A stretch of 64,000 nucleotides of DNA from Oscillospiraceae bacterium. Its GTDB lineage: Bacteria; Bacillota; Clostridia; Oscillospirales; Oscillospiraceae. Under the pieces are notes generated by a model. That model searched no databases, was not told where the DNA came from, and saw only the letters and a program-made list of their open reading frames with translations. Of this stretch, positions 17,284-26,266 are shown one piece after another (the stretch's first letter is position 1; every line of letters starts with the position of its first letter). The position numbers were made by a program, and so were the translations under genes. Where the stretch lies: assembly GCA_017448455.1 (NCBI GenBank), contig JAFSLL010000132.1, positions 62,001-126,000 of the forward strand, read 5' to 3'.

Positions 17284-17664
17284 ATGAGTATCCAGAAGAT
17301 TCAAACCAGCGAAGCCCCCGCTGCCATCGGCCCCTACTCTCAGGCAATGGTGGCGAACGGGATCCTGTTCACCTCAGGACAAATCGGCCTGATTCCGGAA
17401 AACGGGCAGGTTGCGGGGGACAGCATCGAAGCACAGGCAGAGCAGTGCTGCCGCAACATTGCGGCGGTTCTGGAAGCGGCGGGGACGGATTTCGCGCATG
17501 TGGTCAAGACCGTTTGCTTCCTGGCGGACATGAAGGACTTTGCTGCCTTCAACGCGGTGTATGAGAAGTATTTCATCAGCAAACCGGCGCGTTCCTGTGT
17601 CGCAGTCAGAGAGCTGCCCAGGCAGCTGCTCTGTGAAATCGAGGCAGTAGCGGTTGTTGAGTAA
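17284..17664 (+). CDS. ridA: RidA family enamine/imine deaminase
   Basis: 126-aa trimeric deaminase that hydrolyses reactive 2-aminoacrylate-type intermediates from PLP enzymes. The opening (APAAIGPYSQAM), the FTSGQIGL segment and the C-terminal PARSCVAVRELP, with the substrate-binding arginine, are classic. It has an AAAGGAGC ribosome-binding site and overlaps the largest open frame of the methyltransferase gene. Confidence 0.95.
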   Translation: MSIQKIQTSEAPAAIGPYSQAMVANGILFTSGQIGLIPENGQVAGDSIEAQAEQCCRNIAAVLEAAGTDFAHVVKTVCFLADMKDFAAFNAVYEKYFISKPARSCVAVRELPRQLLCEIEAVAVVE

Positions 17665-17677
17665 GGGACGCAGCGGC

Positions 17678-18541
17678 ATGCCGGCAGGGAAAAGCATCAT
17701 GCTGTTCGGCGCGGGACAGATCGGCGCGATGATTGCCCGGCTGATCGGGAGCGATTATTCGGTCATCTGTTTCGCGGATAACTTTGAAGGAAAATGGGGA
17801 AGCACGCTTGCGGGCATTCCGGTGCGATCACCGGAAGAGGGGCTGTCTCTTCACCCGGATGCGGTCTGCCTCTGCGTTCTCGATGAAGAGCGCGCTTCCC
17901 AAATGGAAGCGCAGCTGCGCGAGCTTTGCTATGATGGCACGGTCCTGAGACCGACGGCGCTGAGAACATTCGATGCCCGGGCAGCGACGATGCGCCTGCT
18001 GGCGGAACAGATCCGGGAGGAGGCAATACCCGGCGATGTCGCGGAGCTCGGCGTGTTCCGAGGCGAGTTTGCGGCGATGATCAACGCGGCGTTTCCCGAG
18101 CGGACCATCCGCCTTTTCGACACCTTCGCGGGCTTTCCGGAAAGGGATGTCGCAATCGAATCCGAACAGGGGCTTTCCCGCGCGAAGACGGGAGACTTCT
18201 CGGACACAGAGGTCGAGCTTGTGAGGCGGCGTCTGCCCTTGCCGGAAAAGGCAGCCTTTTATAAAGGATACTTCCCGGATACCTTTCCCGCTGACGAAGC
18301 GCTTCGGTTCGCGTTTGTTTCGATCGACGCGGACCTGTATGCCCCGACGGCAGCAGCGCTCCCGCTCTTTTGGGAAAGGCTTTCTCCGGGAGGTGTGCTC
18401 CTGATCCACGATGTGAACAGCACACAGTTCAGCGGTGCGGGGAAGGCCGTGCGGGAGTTCTGCCGGAAGCAGGGTCTGCTGCCGATGCCGGTCTGTGACC
18501 TGCACGGAAGTGTCGTTCTGCGAAGACCGCTGAGAGAATGA
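17678..18541 (+). CDS. TylF/macrocin-type O-methyltransferase with N-terminal Rossmann domain
   Basis: Two-part protein, 287 aa. The first 90 residues form a Rossmann-like sensor (IMLFGAGQIGAMIARLIG, then FADNFEGK), as found ahead of some sugar-modifying enzymes. The C-terminal part is TylF-like: SAM motif DVAELGVFRGEFAAMI, RLFDTFAGFP, and the metal or catalytic segment FVSIDADLYAPT with LLIHDVN. The substrate is unknown; sugar or natural-product O-methylation is typical. ATG 17678 with AAGGGA upstream is preferred over TTG 17654, which overlaps ridA. Confidence 0.8.
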   Translation: MPAGKSIMLFGAGQIGAMIARLIGSDYSVICFADNFEGKWGSTLAGIPVRSPEEGLSLHPDAVCLCVLDEERASQMEAQLRELCYDGTVLRPTALRTFDARAATMRLLAEQIREEAIPGDVAELGVFRGEFAAMINAAFPERTIRLFDTFAGFPERDVAIESEQGLSRAKTGDFSDTEVELVRRRLPLPEKAAFYKGYFPDTFPADEALRFAFVSIDADLYAPTAAALPLFWERLSPGGVLLIHDVNSTQFSGAGKAVREFCRKQGLLPMPVCDLHGSVVLRRPLRE

Positions 18542-18582
18542 ACAGGTAAAACAGACAGATGGATGAAGTAAGGGAGAAGCTG

Positions 18583-19959
18583 ATGGATTACAGAATCGAG
18601 CATGACTCCATGGGCGAAGTCAGCGTTCCGGCGGACAGATACTGGGGAGCGCAGACAGAACGCAGCCGCGGGAATTTCCCCATCGGTGTCGGGATTGAAA
18701 CAATGCCCCGGGAGATCATTGTTGCTTTCGGTGTTTTGAAACAGGCTGCCGCGCGCGCAAACCATGTTCTGAAACCGGAAAAAATGACGGAGGAAAAACT
18801 GCGGGTGATCGAACAGGCTGCCGCGGAAGTGGCAAACGGCGCCCTCAGTCAGCATTTCCCGCTGGTGGTCTGGCAAACCGGTTCCGGTACCCAGTCCAAT
18901 ATGAACGCCAATGAAGTCATCGCCAACCGCGCGAATGAGCTTGCCGGAGAGAAACGCTGTCACCCCAATGACGATGTGAATATGAGCCAGTCCTCCAACG
19001 ACACGTTTCCGACGGCCCTGCACATCGCCGCGGTTCTGGCGCTGGAAGATCAATTAATCCCGGCGGCGGCAGAGCTGACGGAGACCTTCCGGATGCTGGA
19101 AGAAAAGCACGAGGGAGTTGTAAAGAGCGGGCGAACCCATCTGCAGGATGCCGTGCCGATTGCCTTTTCCCAGGAGATCAGCGGCTGGCGCAGCAGTCTG
19201 GAGCGGGATCTGGAGCTGATCCGTTTCGCGCTGGCGCCGCTGTACGAGCTTGCTTTGGGCGGTACAGCCGTGGGGACCGGGCTGAACGCGCCGGACGGTT
19301 TCGCGGAACTGGCGGCCAGGGAGATCGCGACGCTGACCGGGAAACCGTTCGTGACGGCGGAGAACAAATTCCACGCGCTCTCCTCCCGGGATGAGCTGGT
19401 GTTTGCCCACGGCGCGGTGAAGGCGCTCGCGGCGGATATGATGAAGATTGCCAACGATATCCGCTGGCTGGCCAGTGGCCCCCGCTGCGGCCTGGGAGAG
19501 ATCCGCATCCCCGAAAACGAACCCGGAAGCTCCATCATGCCCGGCAAAGTCAACCCTACCCAATGTGAGCAGGTCACCATGGTGGCGGTGCAGGTTTTCG
19601 GCAATGACACGGCCATCGGCTTTGCCGCTTCCCAGGGGAATTTTGAGCTGAATGTTTTCCTGCCGGTGATCGCCTATAATTTTCTGCAGTCGGTCAGGCT
19701 GCTCTCAGAGTCGATCCGGGCCTTTACGAAGAACTGCGCCGTCGGAATTCAGGCGGATCGGGAGAAGATGAGACAGAATCTGCATCGCTCCCTCATGCTG
19801 GTTACGGCACTCAACCCCTATATCGGCTACGAGAACGCGGCCAAAACCGCAAAGCTCGCCCATCAGGAGAACATATCCCTGAAGGAAGCCTGTGTGAGAC
19901 TGGGCTTCCTGACCGCGGAACGCTTTGATGAAGTGTTTCATCCGGAATTGATGATTTAA
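18583..19959 (+). CDS. fumC: Class II fumarate hydratase
   Basis: Interconverts fumarate and malate in the cytosol. The iron-independent type is shown by the signature GSSIMPGKVNP and by WQTGSGTQSNMNANEV, SQSSNDTFPTA and GRTHLQDAVP. Length 458 aa from ATG 18583, which has AGGGAG upstream; the longer frame from 18559 adds eight residues not seen in the family. It is followed after 15 bases by an Ldh-family dehydrogenase that could act on malate. Confidence 0.95.
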   Translation: MDYRIEHDSMGEVSVPADRYWGAQTERSRGNFPIGVGIETMPREIIVAFGVLKQAAARANHVLKPEKMTEEKLRVIEQAAAEVANGALSQHFPLVVWQTGSGTQSNMNANEVIANRANELAGEKRCHPNDDVNMSQSSNDTFPTALHIAAVLALEDQLIPAAAELTETFRMLEEKHEGVVKSGRTHLQDAVPIAFSQEISGWRSSLERDLELIRFALAPLYELALGGTAVGTGLNAPDGFAELAAREIATLTGKPFVTAENKFHALSSRDELVFAHGAVKALAADMMKIANDIRWLASGPRCGLGEIRIPENEPGSSIMPGKVNPTQCEQVTMVAVQVFGNDTAIGFAASQGNFELNVFLPVIAYNFLQSVRLLSESIRAFTKNCAVGIQADREKMRQNLHRSLMLVTALNPYIGYENAAKTAKLAHQENISLKEACVRLGFLTAERFDEVFHPELMI

Positions 19960-19974
19960 CGGAGGATCGTGAAA

Positions 19975-21045
19975 ATGAAAATCAGCTATGAGCAGGAACG
20001 CAGACTGGTCGCGGGCATTCTCAGCGCTTCCCATTACAGTCCCGCGGACGCGGACTGTGTCAGCCGGGTCGTTACGCACTCGGATTTCGTCGGGATGTAT
20101 TCCCACGGGCTCAGCAGACTGACCCGTTACCTGCGCCAGATTGATGCCGGTGTACTGAATCCGCAGCCGAAGTTTGAAAAGGTTCTGGATGACCAGGCGG
20201 TTCTCGTCTTCGACGGAGATAACGGTTCCGGGATTGTATCCGTGAACCGCGCTTACGAAGAAGCGCTGCCGAAGGCAAAGCAGTTCGGCGTCGCTGTCGC
20301 GACCGGACGGCACAATGCCAACATCGGCTGCGGGTCCTATTACGGCTTCCGGGCGGCTGAGGATGACATGATCCTCCTGCTCTGCTGCAACACCTACGCC
20401 TTCTCCGCGCCGTTCGGCGGAGCGGACCGCATGATCGGTACCAATCCGATCATTGCGGCGATTCCGACTGACCGGGAGTGCCCGATCGTGATGGATATCT
20501 CCACGACCAATGTTGCCATGGGAAAAATTCAGGCAGCCGAGCGGGAGAAGAAAGAGATTCCCCTCGGTTGGGCGAACGATTATGACGGAAAACCGACCGT
20601 CAACCCTGCGGAAGCCTATGCGCTGACCTCTATCGCCGCGCATAAGGGCTACGGCCTTGCCGTGATTGTCGACGCCCTGAGCACCTTCCTGTCCGGCGCG
20701 GCGTACGGATCGGACATCGGGCTGTTCTCCAGACTGGAAAAGGAAAACACCGGCTTCTTCCTGATGCTGATCGACCCCTCCCGCTTCATGCCGATTGAGG
20801 AATTCAAGGCAGCGGCTGACCGCTATGTCCGTATGATGAAGGAGAGCCGCAAGGCAGAGGGTGTGGAGGAAATCTTCCTCCCGGGAGAGATCGAGCGCAG
20901 AAAATACAACGAATATATGAAAACGGGAATCGAAGTCAGCGACGCGCTGCAGGCGGAACTCGCCCAGCTCGCCCGCAAACTGGGTGTTCCGTTCGAAGGC
21001 GAGAATTTCAGCGACCTGCTTCGGCACTTCAATCCCGAGCCCTGA
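19975..21045 (+). CDS. Ldh/malate dehydrogenase family NAD(P)-dependent oxidoreductase (type 2)
   Basis: Member of the malate/L-lactate dehydrogenase family (YlbC/ComC/AllD type), unrelated to classic LDH/MDH. Motifs include VVTHSDFVGMYSHGLSRL, the catalytic-loop region VATGRHNANIGCGSYYG, MIGTNPI and HKGYGLAVIVD. 356 aa. GGAGG at 19961-19965 is best spaced for ATG 19975. The position right after fumC suggests malate or a similar 2-hydroxyacid as substrate, but the family also covers sulfolactate, ureidoglycolate and diketogulonate. Confidence 0.85.
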   Translation: MKISYEQERRLVAGILSASHYSPADADCVSRVVTHSDFVGMYSHGLSRLTRYLRQIDAGVLNPQPKFEKVLDDQAVLVFDGDNGSGIVSVNRAYEEALPKAKQFGVAVATGRHNANIGCGSYYGFRAAEDDMILLLCCNTYAFSAPFGGADRMIGTNPIIAAIPTDRECPIVMDISTTNVAMGKIQAAEREKKEIPLGWANDYDGKPTVNPAEAYALTSIAAHKGYGLAVIVDALSTFLSGAAYGSDIGLFSRLEKENTGFFLMLIDPSRFMPIEEFKAAADRYVRMMKESRKAEGVEEIFLPGEIERRKYNEYMKTGIEVSDALQAELAQLARKLGVPFEGENFSDLLRHFNPEP

Positions 21046-21077
21046 AACAAGATACAAAAAATAAGATACAGCAAAAA

Positions 21078-21116
21078 ACGGGAGTCTGTAATCCGGGAAA
21101 GATTACAGACTCCCGT
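21078..21116. terminator. Bidirectional intrinsic terminator
   Basis: A 16-bp perfect stem (ACGGGAGTCTGTAATC and its complement) with a 7-base loop separates the converging Ldh-family and hypA genes. A run of six T follows on the minus strand. Confidence 0.85.
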
Positions 21117-21163
21117 ACATGTTATGGTTTCATGGAAATTCGGAATGGGATTTCTGTTCCGAA

Positions 21164-21505
21164 TTACGGCACAAGAATCTCTTTCAGCGTGAGTTCCCGG
21201 CCGGTCAGAGGCATGAGCTTCGCTCCTCCGCAGTTGGGACAGCGGAGCCGGTCCGCGTCCGCAGGGAAGACCTCGTCACAGTCCATGCACTGGGCGGTGC
21301 CCTGCAGCTCCTCAACCGCAAATTCCACATCCTGCAGTTCGGTTCCGTCTGTGACGGCAACCCAGCAATCGGACAGGTATTTCGGAACGACACCGCTGAG
21401 CGATCCGACCTCAACCGTGACCCGGCTGATTTCCGTCAGTTCTTCCTCTTTTGCGATGTTCCGCACCATTTTCAGCAGGGCATCGCAGATTCCAAGCTCA
21501 TGCAT
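21164..21505 (-). CDS. hypA: Hydrogenase nickel-incorporation protein HypA
   Basis: Nickel metallochaperone, 113 aa. The N-terminal MHE motif binds nickel, and two CxxC pairs (Cys 73/76 and 89/92) form the structural zinc site. Its start overlaps the end of the upstream oxidoreductase gene by 8 bases, so the two are coupled. No NiFe-hydrogenase or hypB is in the window. The association suggests the oxidoreductase belongs to a hydrogen or electron-bifurcation system encoded elsewhere, or that HypA serves another nickel enzyme. Confidence 0.93.
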   Translation of the reverse strand: MHELGICDALLKMVRNIAKEEELTEISRVTVEVGSLSGVVPKYLSDCWVAVTDGTELQDVEFAVEELQGTAQCMDCDEVFPADADRLRCPNCGGAKLMPLTGRELTLKEILVP

Positions 21506-24188
21506 TCTCTTTGCTTACCGCTCTCTTGACGATGCCGCCGGTTTTCCTGACGATGCTGGCAGCGGCTTTGATGGGCATGGTTTCAAAGCTGCCTGCGTGC
21601 CAGTCGCGCACCTTCTTCAGGTGGATGGCGTCGAACTTGCAGCGCGTGGTGCAGATGCCGCAGCCAATGCACAGGTAGCTGTCGACCTTGGTGGCGCCGC
21701 AGCCCAGGCAGCGCGCGGTCTCCTTGCGGACCTGCTCTTCCGTGAAGGTCACACGGGCATCGGCGAAGGTCTTTGCCTTCTCCTTGTTATAGCCGTGAAC
21801 CTGGCGGTGGGTCTTATCAAAACTGCCGATTTCAAGCTGGACATTGTCCTTGTCCAGAGCGCGGTATACGCGGCGGTCACGGCCCATAGTGAGGGTCTGG
21901 CCGGGGTGGACATAGCGGTGCAGGGAGATGGCGGCCTCTTTGCCTGCCGCGATGGCGTTGATGGCAAAGCTTGGCCCGGTATAGACATCACCGCCGACAA
22001 AAATGTCGGGTTCCGCAGTCTGGTAAGTGAGGGCGTCGGCCTCTGCCGTTCCCTTCTTTGTGGTCCGGAGCGCGCCGATATCCAGGCTGCCCCAGTCAAC
22101 ACGCTGGCCGATCGCCCCGATGACGGAGTCAACGGCGATGGTTTCAAATTTGCCGGTTCCGACGGGCTTGCGGCGGCCCTTCTCATCCGGCTCGCCCAGC
22201 TCCATGATTTCCACTTTGATGCCGCAGACCTTTCCGTCTTCGCCGAGGATCTCAACAGGTGCGTTCAGGAAGCGGAACTGTACGCCTTCGTCCATGGCCT
22301 CCTGGACTTCCTCGGGATCGGCGGGCATTTCATCCTTGGAGCGGCGATAGAGGATATAGGTCTCTTCCGCACCGAGGCGGACAGCGGTACGGCAGACGTC
22401 CATCGCGACATTGCCCGCGCCGACAACAGCACAGCGTTTGCCGAGCTCCGGTTTGCCGCCGAGATTGACTTCCCGCAGGAAATCCACACCGCCAAACACG
22501 CCGGTCAGCTCTTCGCCCGGAACACCGAGCGGAGAGGATTTCTGCGCGCCGATGGCGAGATAGAAGCCTTTGAAGCCTCCCTCGCGAAGCTGCTGGATGG
22601 TTACATCTTTACCGACTTCCACACCGCATTTGAATTCGACGCCCATCTCACGGATAATGTCGATCTCCGCGTTCAGAACGTCTTTTTCCAGACGGAAGTT
22701 CGGAATGCCGAGTGTCAGCATGCCGCCGGGAACCGGGTTGCGGTCGAAGACCGTGACGGGATACCCCTGCTTAGCAAGAAAATACGCGCAGCTGAGACCG
22801 GCAGGGCCGGAACCGATGATGGCGATCTTCTCTGTAAAGGGTTTGCCGGTCTGATTGACCATTTTGGGGATCCGGCGGGTTTCTTTATTCAGGTCGTGGT
22901 CGGCAATGAAGCGCTTGACCTCATCAATGGCGACTGCCTCGTCCACACCGCCGCGGGTGCATTCGGATTCGCACTTTTTGTTGCAGATACGGCCGCAGAC
23001 AGCGGGCAGGGGGTTCTCGGTGCGGATCAGATCCAGCGCGTCCTCATAACGGCCCTGGGCGGCGAGCTTCAGATAACCCTGCACGGGGATGTGCGCGGGA
23101 CATGCGACCTTGCAGGGGGCAGTGCCGCTGGGGAGAACATCCTCGCGGTTTTCGCGGTAGTTCGGATTCCAGGCGTCCTTGGAGACAATGTGTTCGGACA
23201 GTTTGGTGTACTTCTCCGGTTTGATTTCCACTTTGGAGCTGAGCTTCTGCCCGAGGCGGAGAGCATTCGCGGGACATACTTCCACACACTGGGCACAGGC
23301 GACGCATTTGGCCTCGTCGACTTCCGCGACAAAGTTGGAGCGGATGGCATCGCGCGCACCGAACATGAGACCGACACGAAGCCCGAAGCAGGCGCAGGAG
23401 CAGCAGTTGCAGATCGCAGCGCTTTCCCCGGCTTCTTCGATGTTGGGGATGTCGTGCATCAGGCCGTTGTCCTCTGCGCGCTGGATGATTTCAAGCGCTT
23501 CCTCCCGGGTGATCTCACGGGCACGGCCGGTGCGGATGTAGTGTTCTGCGCCTTTGCCCATCTGCAGGCACATCTCTTCCGCCAGGTGACCGCAGCCGTC
23601 GTTGATGCTGGTGCGGGACGCGCGGCAGGAGCAGGGGGAAACACAGAACTTATCATACTTGTTCAGATAATAGCTCAGCTTCTCGTAGTCATGGACATTC
23701 GGAATATCCTTGATGGCGCTCTCAACGGGAATGACACGCATCAGGCCGTAGCCCTCGGGAATCAGCGGAGACATGGTCTGCATGCGGATGCGGGTGTACT
23801 CCTCAAACGCCTTGCCGACTTCCGGATGGGTGTCAAGCAGCTCCTGGTTGTTGACGAGCATTTCCATAATGCCGGGGGCGAAGATCTGCATGAAGTAGAC
23901 GTCTTCGCCGAGCTCCTCGTCATAGGTGCAGCGGAAAACACCGATCCAGGCGAGGTGCTTGGCCAGCTTTTCCACCTCTTCCACGGGTTTGCCGACTTTT
24001 TTGGCCAGATAGCCTGCCGTGCGGTTCTTCCGCAGACCGGCGGCGATGGCGACATCAGCCTCGTCATCCGTGACGATGCTTGCCAGGCTGTAGTATTCCG
24101 GCGCGTTTTCGTCAATCTTGTTGACAACACCGGTCAGACCGCCGACGATATGACATAGCTTCACGATTTTCGGTCTCAGTTCTGCCAT
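21498..24188 (-). CDS. Large Fe-S/FAD NAD(P)-dependent oxidoreductase (GltD/NfnL-like with ferredoxin domains)
   Basis: 896 aa. The N-terminal quarter is a helical Cys-containing region (SPCSCRASR). A ferredoxin-type segment (CVACAQCVEVCP) follows, then the glutamate-synthase-small-subunit core: Cys cluster near APCKVACPAHIPVQGY, FAD motif IIGSGPAGLSCAYFLA, GGMLTLGIPNFRL, and NAD(P) motif VVGAGNVAMDVCR. A C-terminal pair of Cys clusters (CLGCG, CIGCGICTTRC) ends the protein. It probably moves electrons between NAD(P)H and ferredoxin in the cytosol. ATG 24188 has an AGGAGAG site; the longer frame adds 12 unlikely residues. Confidence 0.85.
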   Translation of the reverse strand: MAELRPKIVKLCHIVGGLTGVVNKIDENAPEYYSLASIVTDDEADVAIAAGLRKNRTAGYLAKKVGKPVEEVEKLAKHLAWIGVFRCTYDEELGEDVYFMQIFAPGIMEMLVNNQELLDTHPEVGKAFEEYTRIRMQTMSPLIPEGYGLMRVIPVESAIKDIPNVHDYEKLSYYLNKYDKFCVSPCSCRASRTSINDGCGHLAEEMCLQMGKGAEHYIRTGRAREITREEALEIIQRAEDNGLMHDIPNIEEAGESAAICNCCSCACFGLRVGLMFGARDAIRSNFVAEVDEAKCVACAQCVEVCPANALRLGQKLSSKVEIKPEKYTKLSEHIVSKDAWNPNYRENREDVLPSGTAPCKVACPAHIPVQGYLKLAAQGRYEDALDLIRTENPLPAVCGRICNKKCESECTRGGVDEAVAIDEVKRFIADHDLNKETRRIPKMVNQTGKPFTEKIAIIGSGPAGLSCAYFLAKQGYPVTVFDRNPVPGGMLTLGIPNFRLEKDVLNAEIDIIREMGVEFKCGVEVGKDVTIQQLREGGFKGFYLAIGAQKSSPLGVPGEELTGVFGGVDFLREVNLGGKPELGKRCAVVGAGNVAMDVCRTAVRLGAEETYILYRRSKDEMPADPEEVQEAMDEGVQFRFLNAPVEILGEDGKVCGIKVEIMELGEPDEKGRRKPVGTGKFETIAVDSVIGAIGQRVDWGSLDIGALRTTKKGTAEADALTYQTAEPDIFVGGDVYTGPSFAINAIAAGKEAAISLHRYVHPGQTLTMGRDRRVYRALDKDNVQLEIGSFDKTHRQVHGYNKEKAKTFADARVTFTEEQVRKETARCLGCGATKVDSYLCIGCGICTTRCKFDAIHLKKVRDWHAGSFETMPIKAAASIVRKTGGIVKRAVSKENA

Positions 24189-24252
24189 AAATCTCTCTCC
24201 TTCGATATTGATTATTTGGTTCATGAAATTGTGAAATTACCCTCAATTTCTC

Positions 24253-24281
24253 ATTTTATCGCAGGTTTTCCCGTTTGACAA
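24253..24281 (-). promoter_or_regulatory. Sigma-A promoter for the oxidoreductase-hypA operon
   Basis: Minus-strand TTGTCA and TAAAAT with 17-base spacing, about 65 bases upstream of the start at 24188. Confidence 0.6.
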
Positions 24282-24561
24282 GCATCGATTGGAAGCCGAC
24301 CGAAAAACGAACAGATTGAAACTGCCGTCTATACAGATGCGTTTAATATGGATAAGCAGGCACAAAGGACAAACGACAAAACGACGTAAAAAGTTGATTT
24401 CTGAGTATGGAAAAGGAATTGCAGGCAGCTCTTCGTTGATCACTGTTCAGCCCAGGGATCGCCTTTCAAAGGAACAAACTGCTCTTCTATCGAGAAGCCG
24501 CAGATCATCCTCCGGCGGTTCCACGCCAAGCGAGCGTCCCAGCATCTCCCGGCTGCGATTC

Positions 24562-25098
24562 TTCGGACAGATGACGCTGCCGCGGGAGCTCTCCCTGCGA
24601 AACGGAAGACTCTGCCAGAACCCTGTTCGGGAACTGGAAAACTACCGCGGAGTCAGAATCGATTATCACAATGTTCTGATCAATGGGGAAACCAGCCTGC
24701 ATGGAATCAGCGGCAGGGCTCTGGACATGACGATAACGCTGCGGCCGGGAAATGAAAACAGCCTGTACAAGTGGTTTCGCCTGTATCTGGCAAAGGATGG
24801 AGAACATTTCACATTCATCCGGTATAAACCAGAGACGGGAACAATCAAAGCAGACCGCACACAGAGCGGTTTTCCGCACGACATTGTAAATGTTCGTGAG
24901 TTTCCGGTTCATGTCAACGACGGCACGCTGAAAATGCGGGTGATCATGGACCGCTACAGTCTGGAGCTGTTCATCAACGACGGGGAGCGGGCGGCATCTT
25001 TCGTGCTCTATACGCCGCTGGAAGGAAGCGCCATCAGCTTTGCGTCGGACGGCAGTGTTTTGATCGACATAGAAAAATATGAACTGCTGTTTGGATAA
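24562..25098 (+). pseudogene. GH32 sucrose-6-phosphate hydrolase remnant (C-terminal part only)
   Basis: The reading frame holds GQMTLPRELSLRNGRL and CQNPVRELENYR, the end of the GH32 five-blade propeller, and then the C-terminal beta-sandwich through MDRYSLELFINDGERAAS. The catalytic N-terminal two-thirds (NDPNG and the Asp/Glu residues) is missing. Upstream sequence from about 24289 is open in the same frame but resembles nothing in the family. A fructokinase follows 62 bases later, the usual partner in sucrose use, so this looks like a degraded sucrose operon. No catalytic activity is expected. Bases 24282-24561 hold no other recognisable gene. Confidence 0.8.
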
Positions 25099-25160
25099 TC
25101 CTGTGTGGTAATATCCAGATTCCTGTGATAGAATACAGGCCAAAGAGGGGGAATAAAAAG

Positions 25161-26129
25161 ATGAAGAATGCTTTTGATGTCATTGCCCTTGGCGAGCTTT
25201 TGATCGATTTTACCGAAAACGGTTTCAGCGGGCAGGGGAATCCTCTGCTGGAGGCAAACCCCGGAGGCGCGCCGTGCAACGTGCTCGCCATGCTGCAGAA
25301 GCTGGGGAAGCGTACGGCGTTTATCGGCAAAGTCGGGAAAGACATGTTTGGCGCACAGCTCCGTCAGGTGACAGAGGAAGCGGGGATCTGTATGGACTTC
25401 CTGCTGGAAGATGAGCAGGTTCATACTACGCTGGCTTTCGTCAAGACCTTCCCGAACGGAGACCGGGACTTCTCCTTCTACCGGGAACCCGGCGCGGACA
25501 TGATGCTGACCGCCGAGGAGCTTCCGACGGAAGAGCTGAAAAACACCCGTATCTTCCATTTCGGCACCCTCTCCATGACGCACCCCGAGGTACGTCTGGC
25601 TACGAGGAAAGCGGTCACGATGGCAAAAGAAGCGGGCGCGCTGATCTCTTTCGATCCCAATCTCCGCCCGCCGCTGTGGTTCAGCCTGGAGGAGGCGCGA
25701 GAGCAGATCGCCTGGGGCCTCAGCCGCTGCGACATCCTGAAGATCGCCGACAATGAGATTGCGTTTATGACGGGGGAAACAGATTTTGACCGGGCGGCTG
25801 CTCTGCTCCAGGCTCAGTTTCCCAACATCCGCGTACTGAATGTGACGGCCGGCGCGGACGGAAGCTACAGTTATTACGGCGGGAAGCGGGTATTCGTTCC
25901 GTCTTTCCGGCTTGGCGGCACCATTGAGACCACCGGCGCGGGAGATACCTTCTGCGCCTGTGTGTTGAACTATGTGCTGGAACACGGGATCGAGGATCTT
26001 AAGGAGAAGAATTTGAAGGAGATGCTCCGCTTCGCGAATGCGGCAGCGTACCTGGTTACGACGAAAAAAGGCGCGATTTGCTCCATGCCGGATCCGAACG
26101 AGATTGAAAAAGTTCTCCTGACCGCGTAA
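25161..26129 (+). CDS. PfkB-family fructokinase
   Basis: Ribokinase-fold sugar kinase, 322 aa. The N-terminal motif NPGGAPCNVLAMLQKLG with GKVGKDMFG is typical of fructokinases. The C-terminal signature GTIETTGAGDTFCAC contains the catalytic Asp and anion hole. ATG 25161 with GAGGGGG upstream is preferred to the in-frame 25125 start. It follows the GH32 remnant, supporting fructose as substrate. It presumably still serves free fructose or another fructoside hydrolase. Confidence 0.88.
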   Translation: MKNAFDVIALGELLIDFTENGFSGQGNPLLEANPGGAPCNVLAMLQKLGKRTAFIGKVGKDMFGAQLRQVTEEAGICMDFLLEDEQVHTTLAFVKTFPNGDRDFSFYREPGADMMLTAEELPTEELKNTRIFHFGTLSMTHPEVRLATRKAVTMAKEAGALISFDPNLRPPLWFSLEEAREQIAWGLSRCDILKIADNEIAFMTGETDFDRAAALLQAQFPNIRVLNVTAGADGSYSYYGGKRVFVPSFRLGGTIETTGAGDTFCACVLNYVLEHGIEDLKEKNLKEMLRFANAAAYLVTTKKGAICSMPDPNEIEKVLLTA

Positions 26130-26191
26130 ACAGGAAAAGAGGGATCAGGAACCGCTCAAAAGGGAGACTCCCTGGAGGAACAGAACAGCAG

Positions 26192-26237
26192 GCGGGGCTG
26201 CGGTGATCAAATCAATCATCGCGGCCCCGCTTCTTGG
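26192..26237. terminator. Bidirectional intrinsic terminator
   Basis: A 16-bp stem (GCGGGGCTGCGGTGAT pairing with ATCATCGCGGCCCCGC through two G-U pairs), 7-base loop and T-rich tail, between converging fructokinase and folD. Confidence 0.75.
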
Positions 26238-26266
26238 TTTTATGATCCGATTGGAAAGAAAACGAA

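Noticed and set aside
16053..17285. 410-codon minus-strand open frame
   Set aside because: Antisense to the SpoIIE-type phosphatase, low-complexity and His/Arg-rich composition typical of a shadow.
21132..24158. 1008-codon plus-strand open frame
   Set aside because: It is the antisense shadow of the Fe-S/FAD oxidoreductase and hypA; the minus strand has full family motifs, and this frame shows none.
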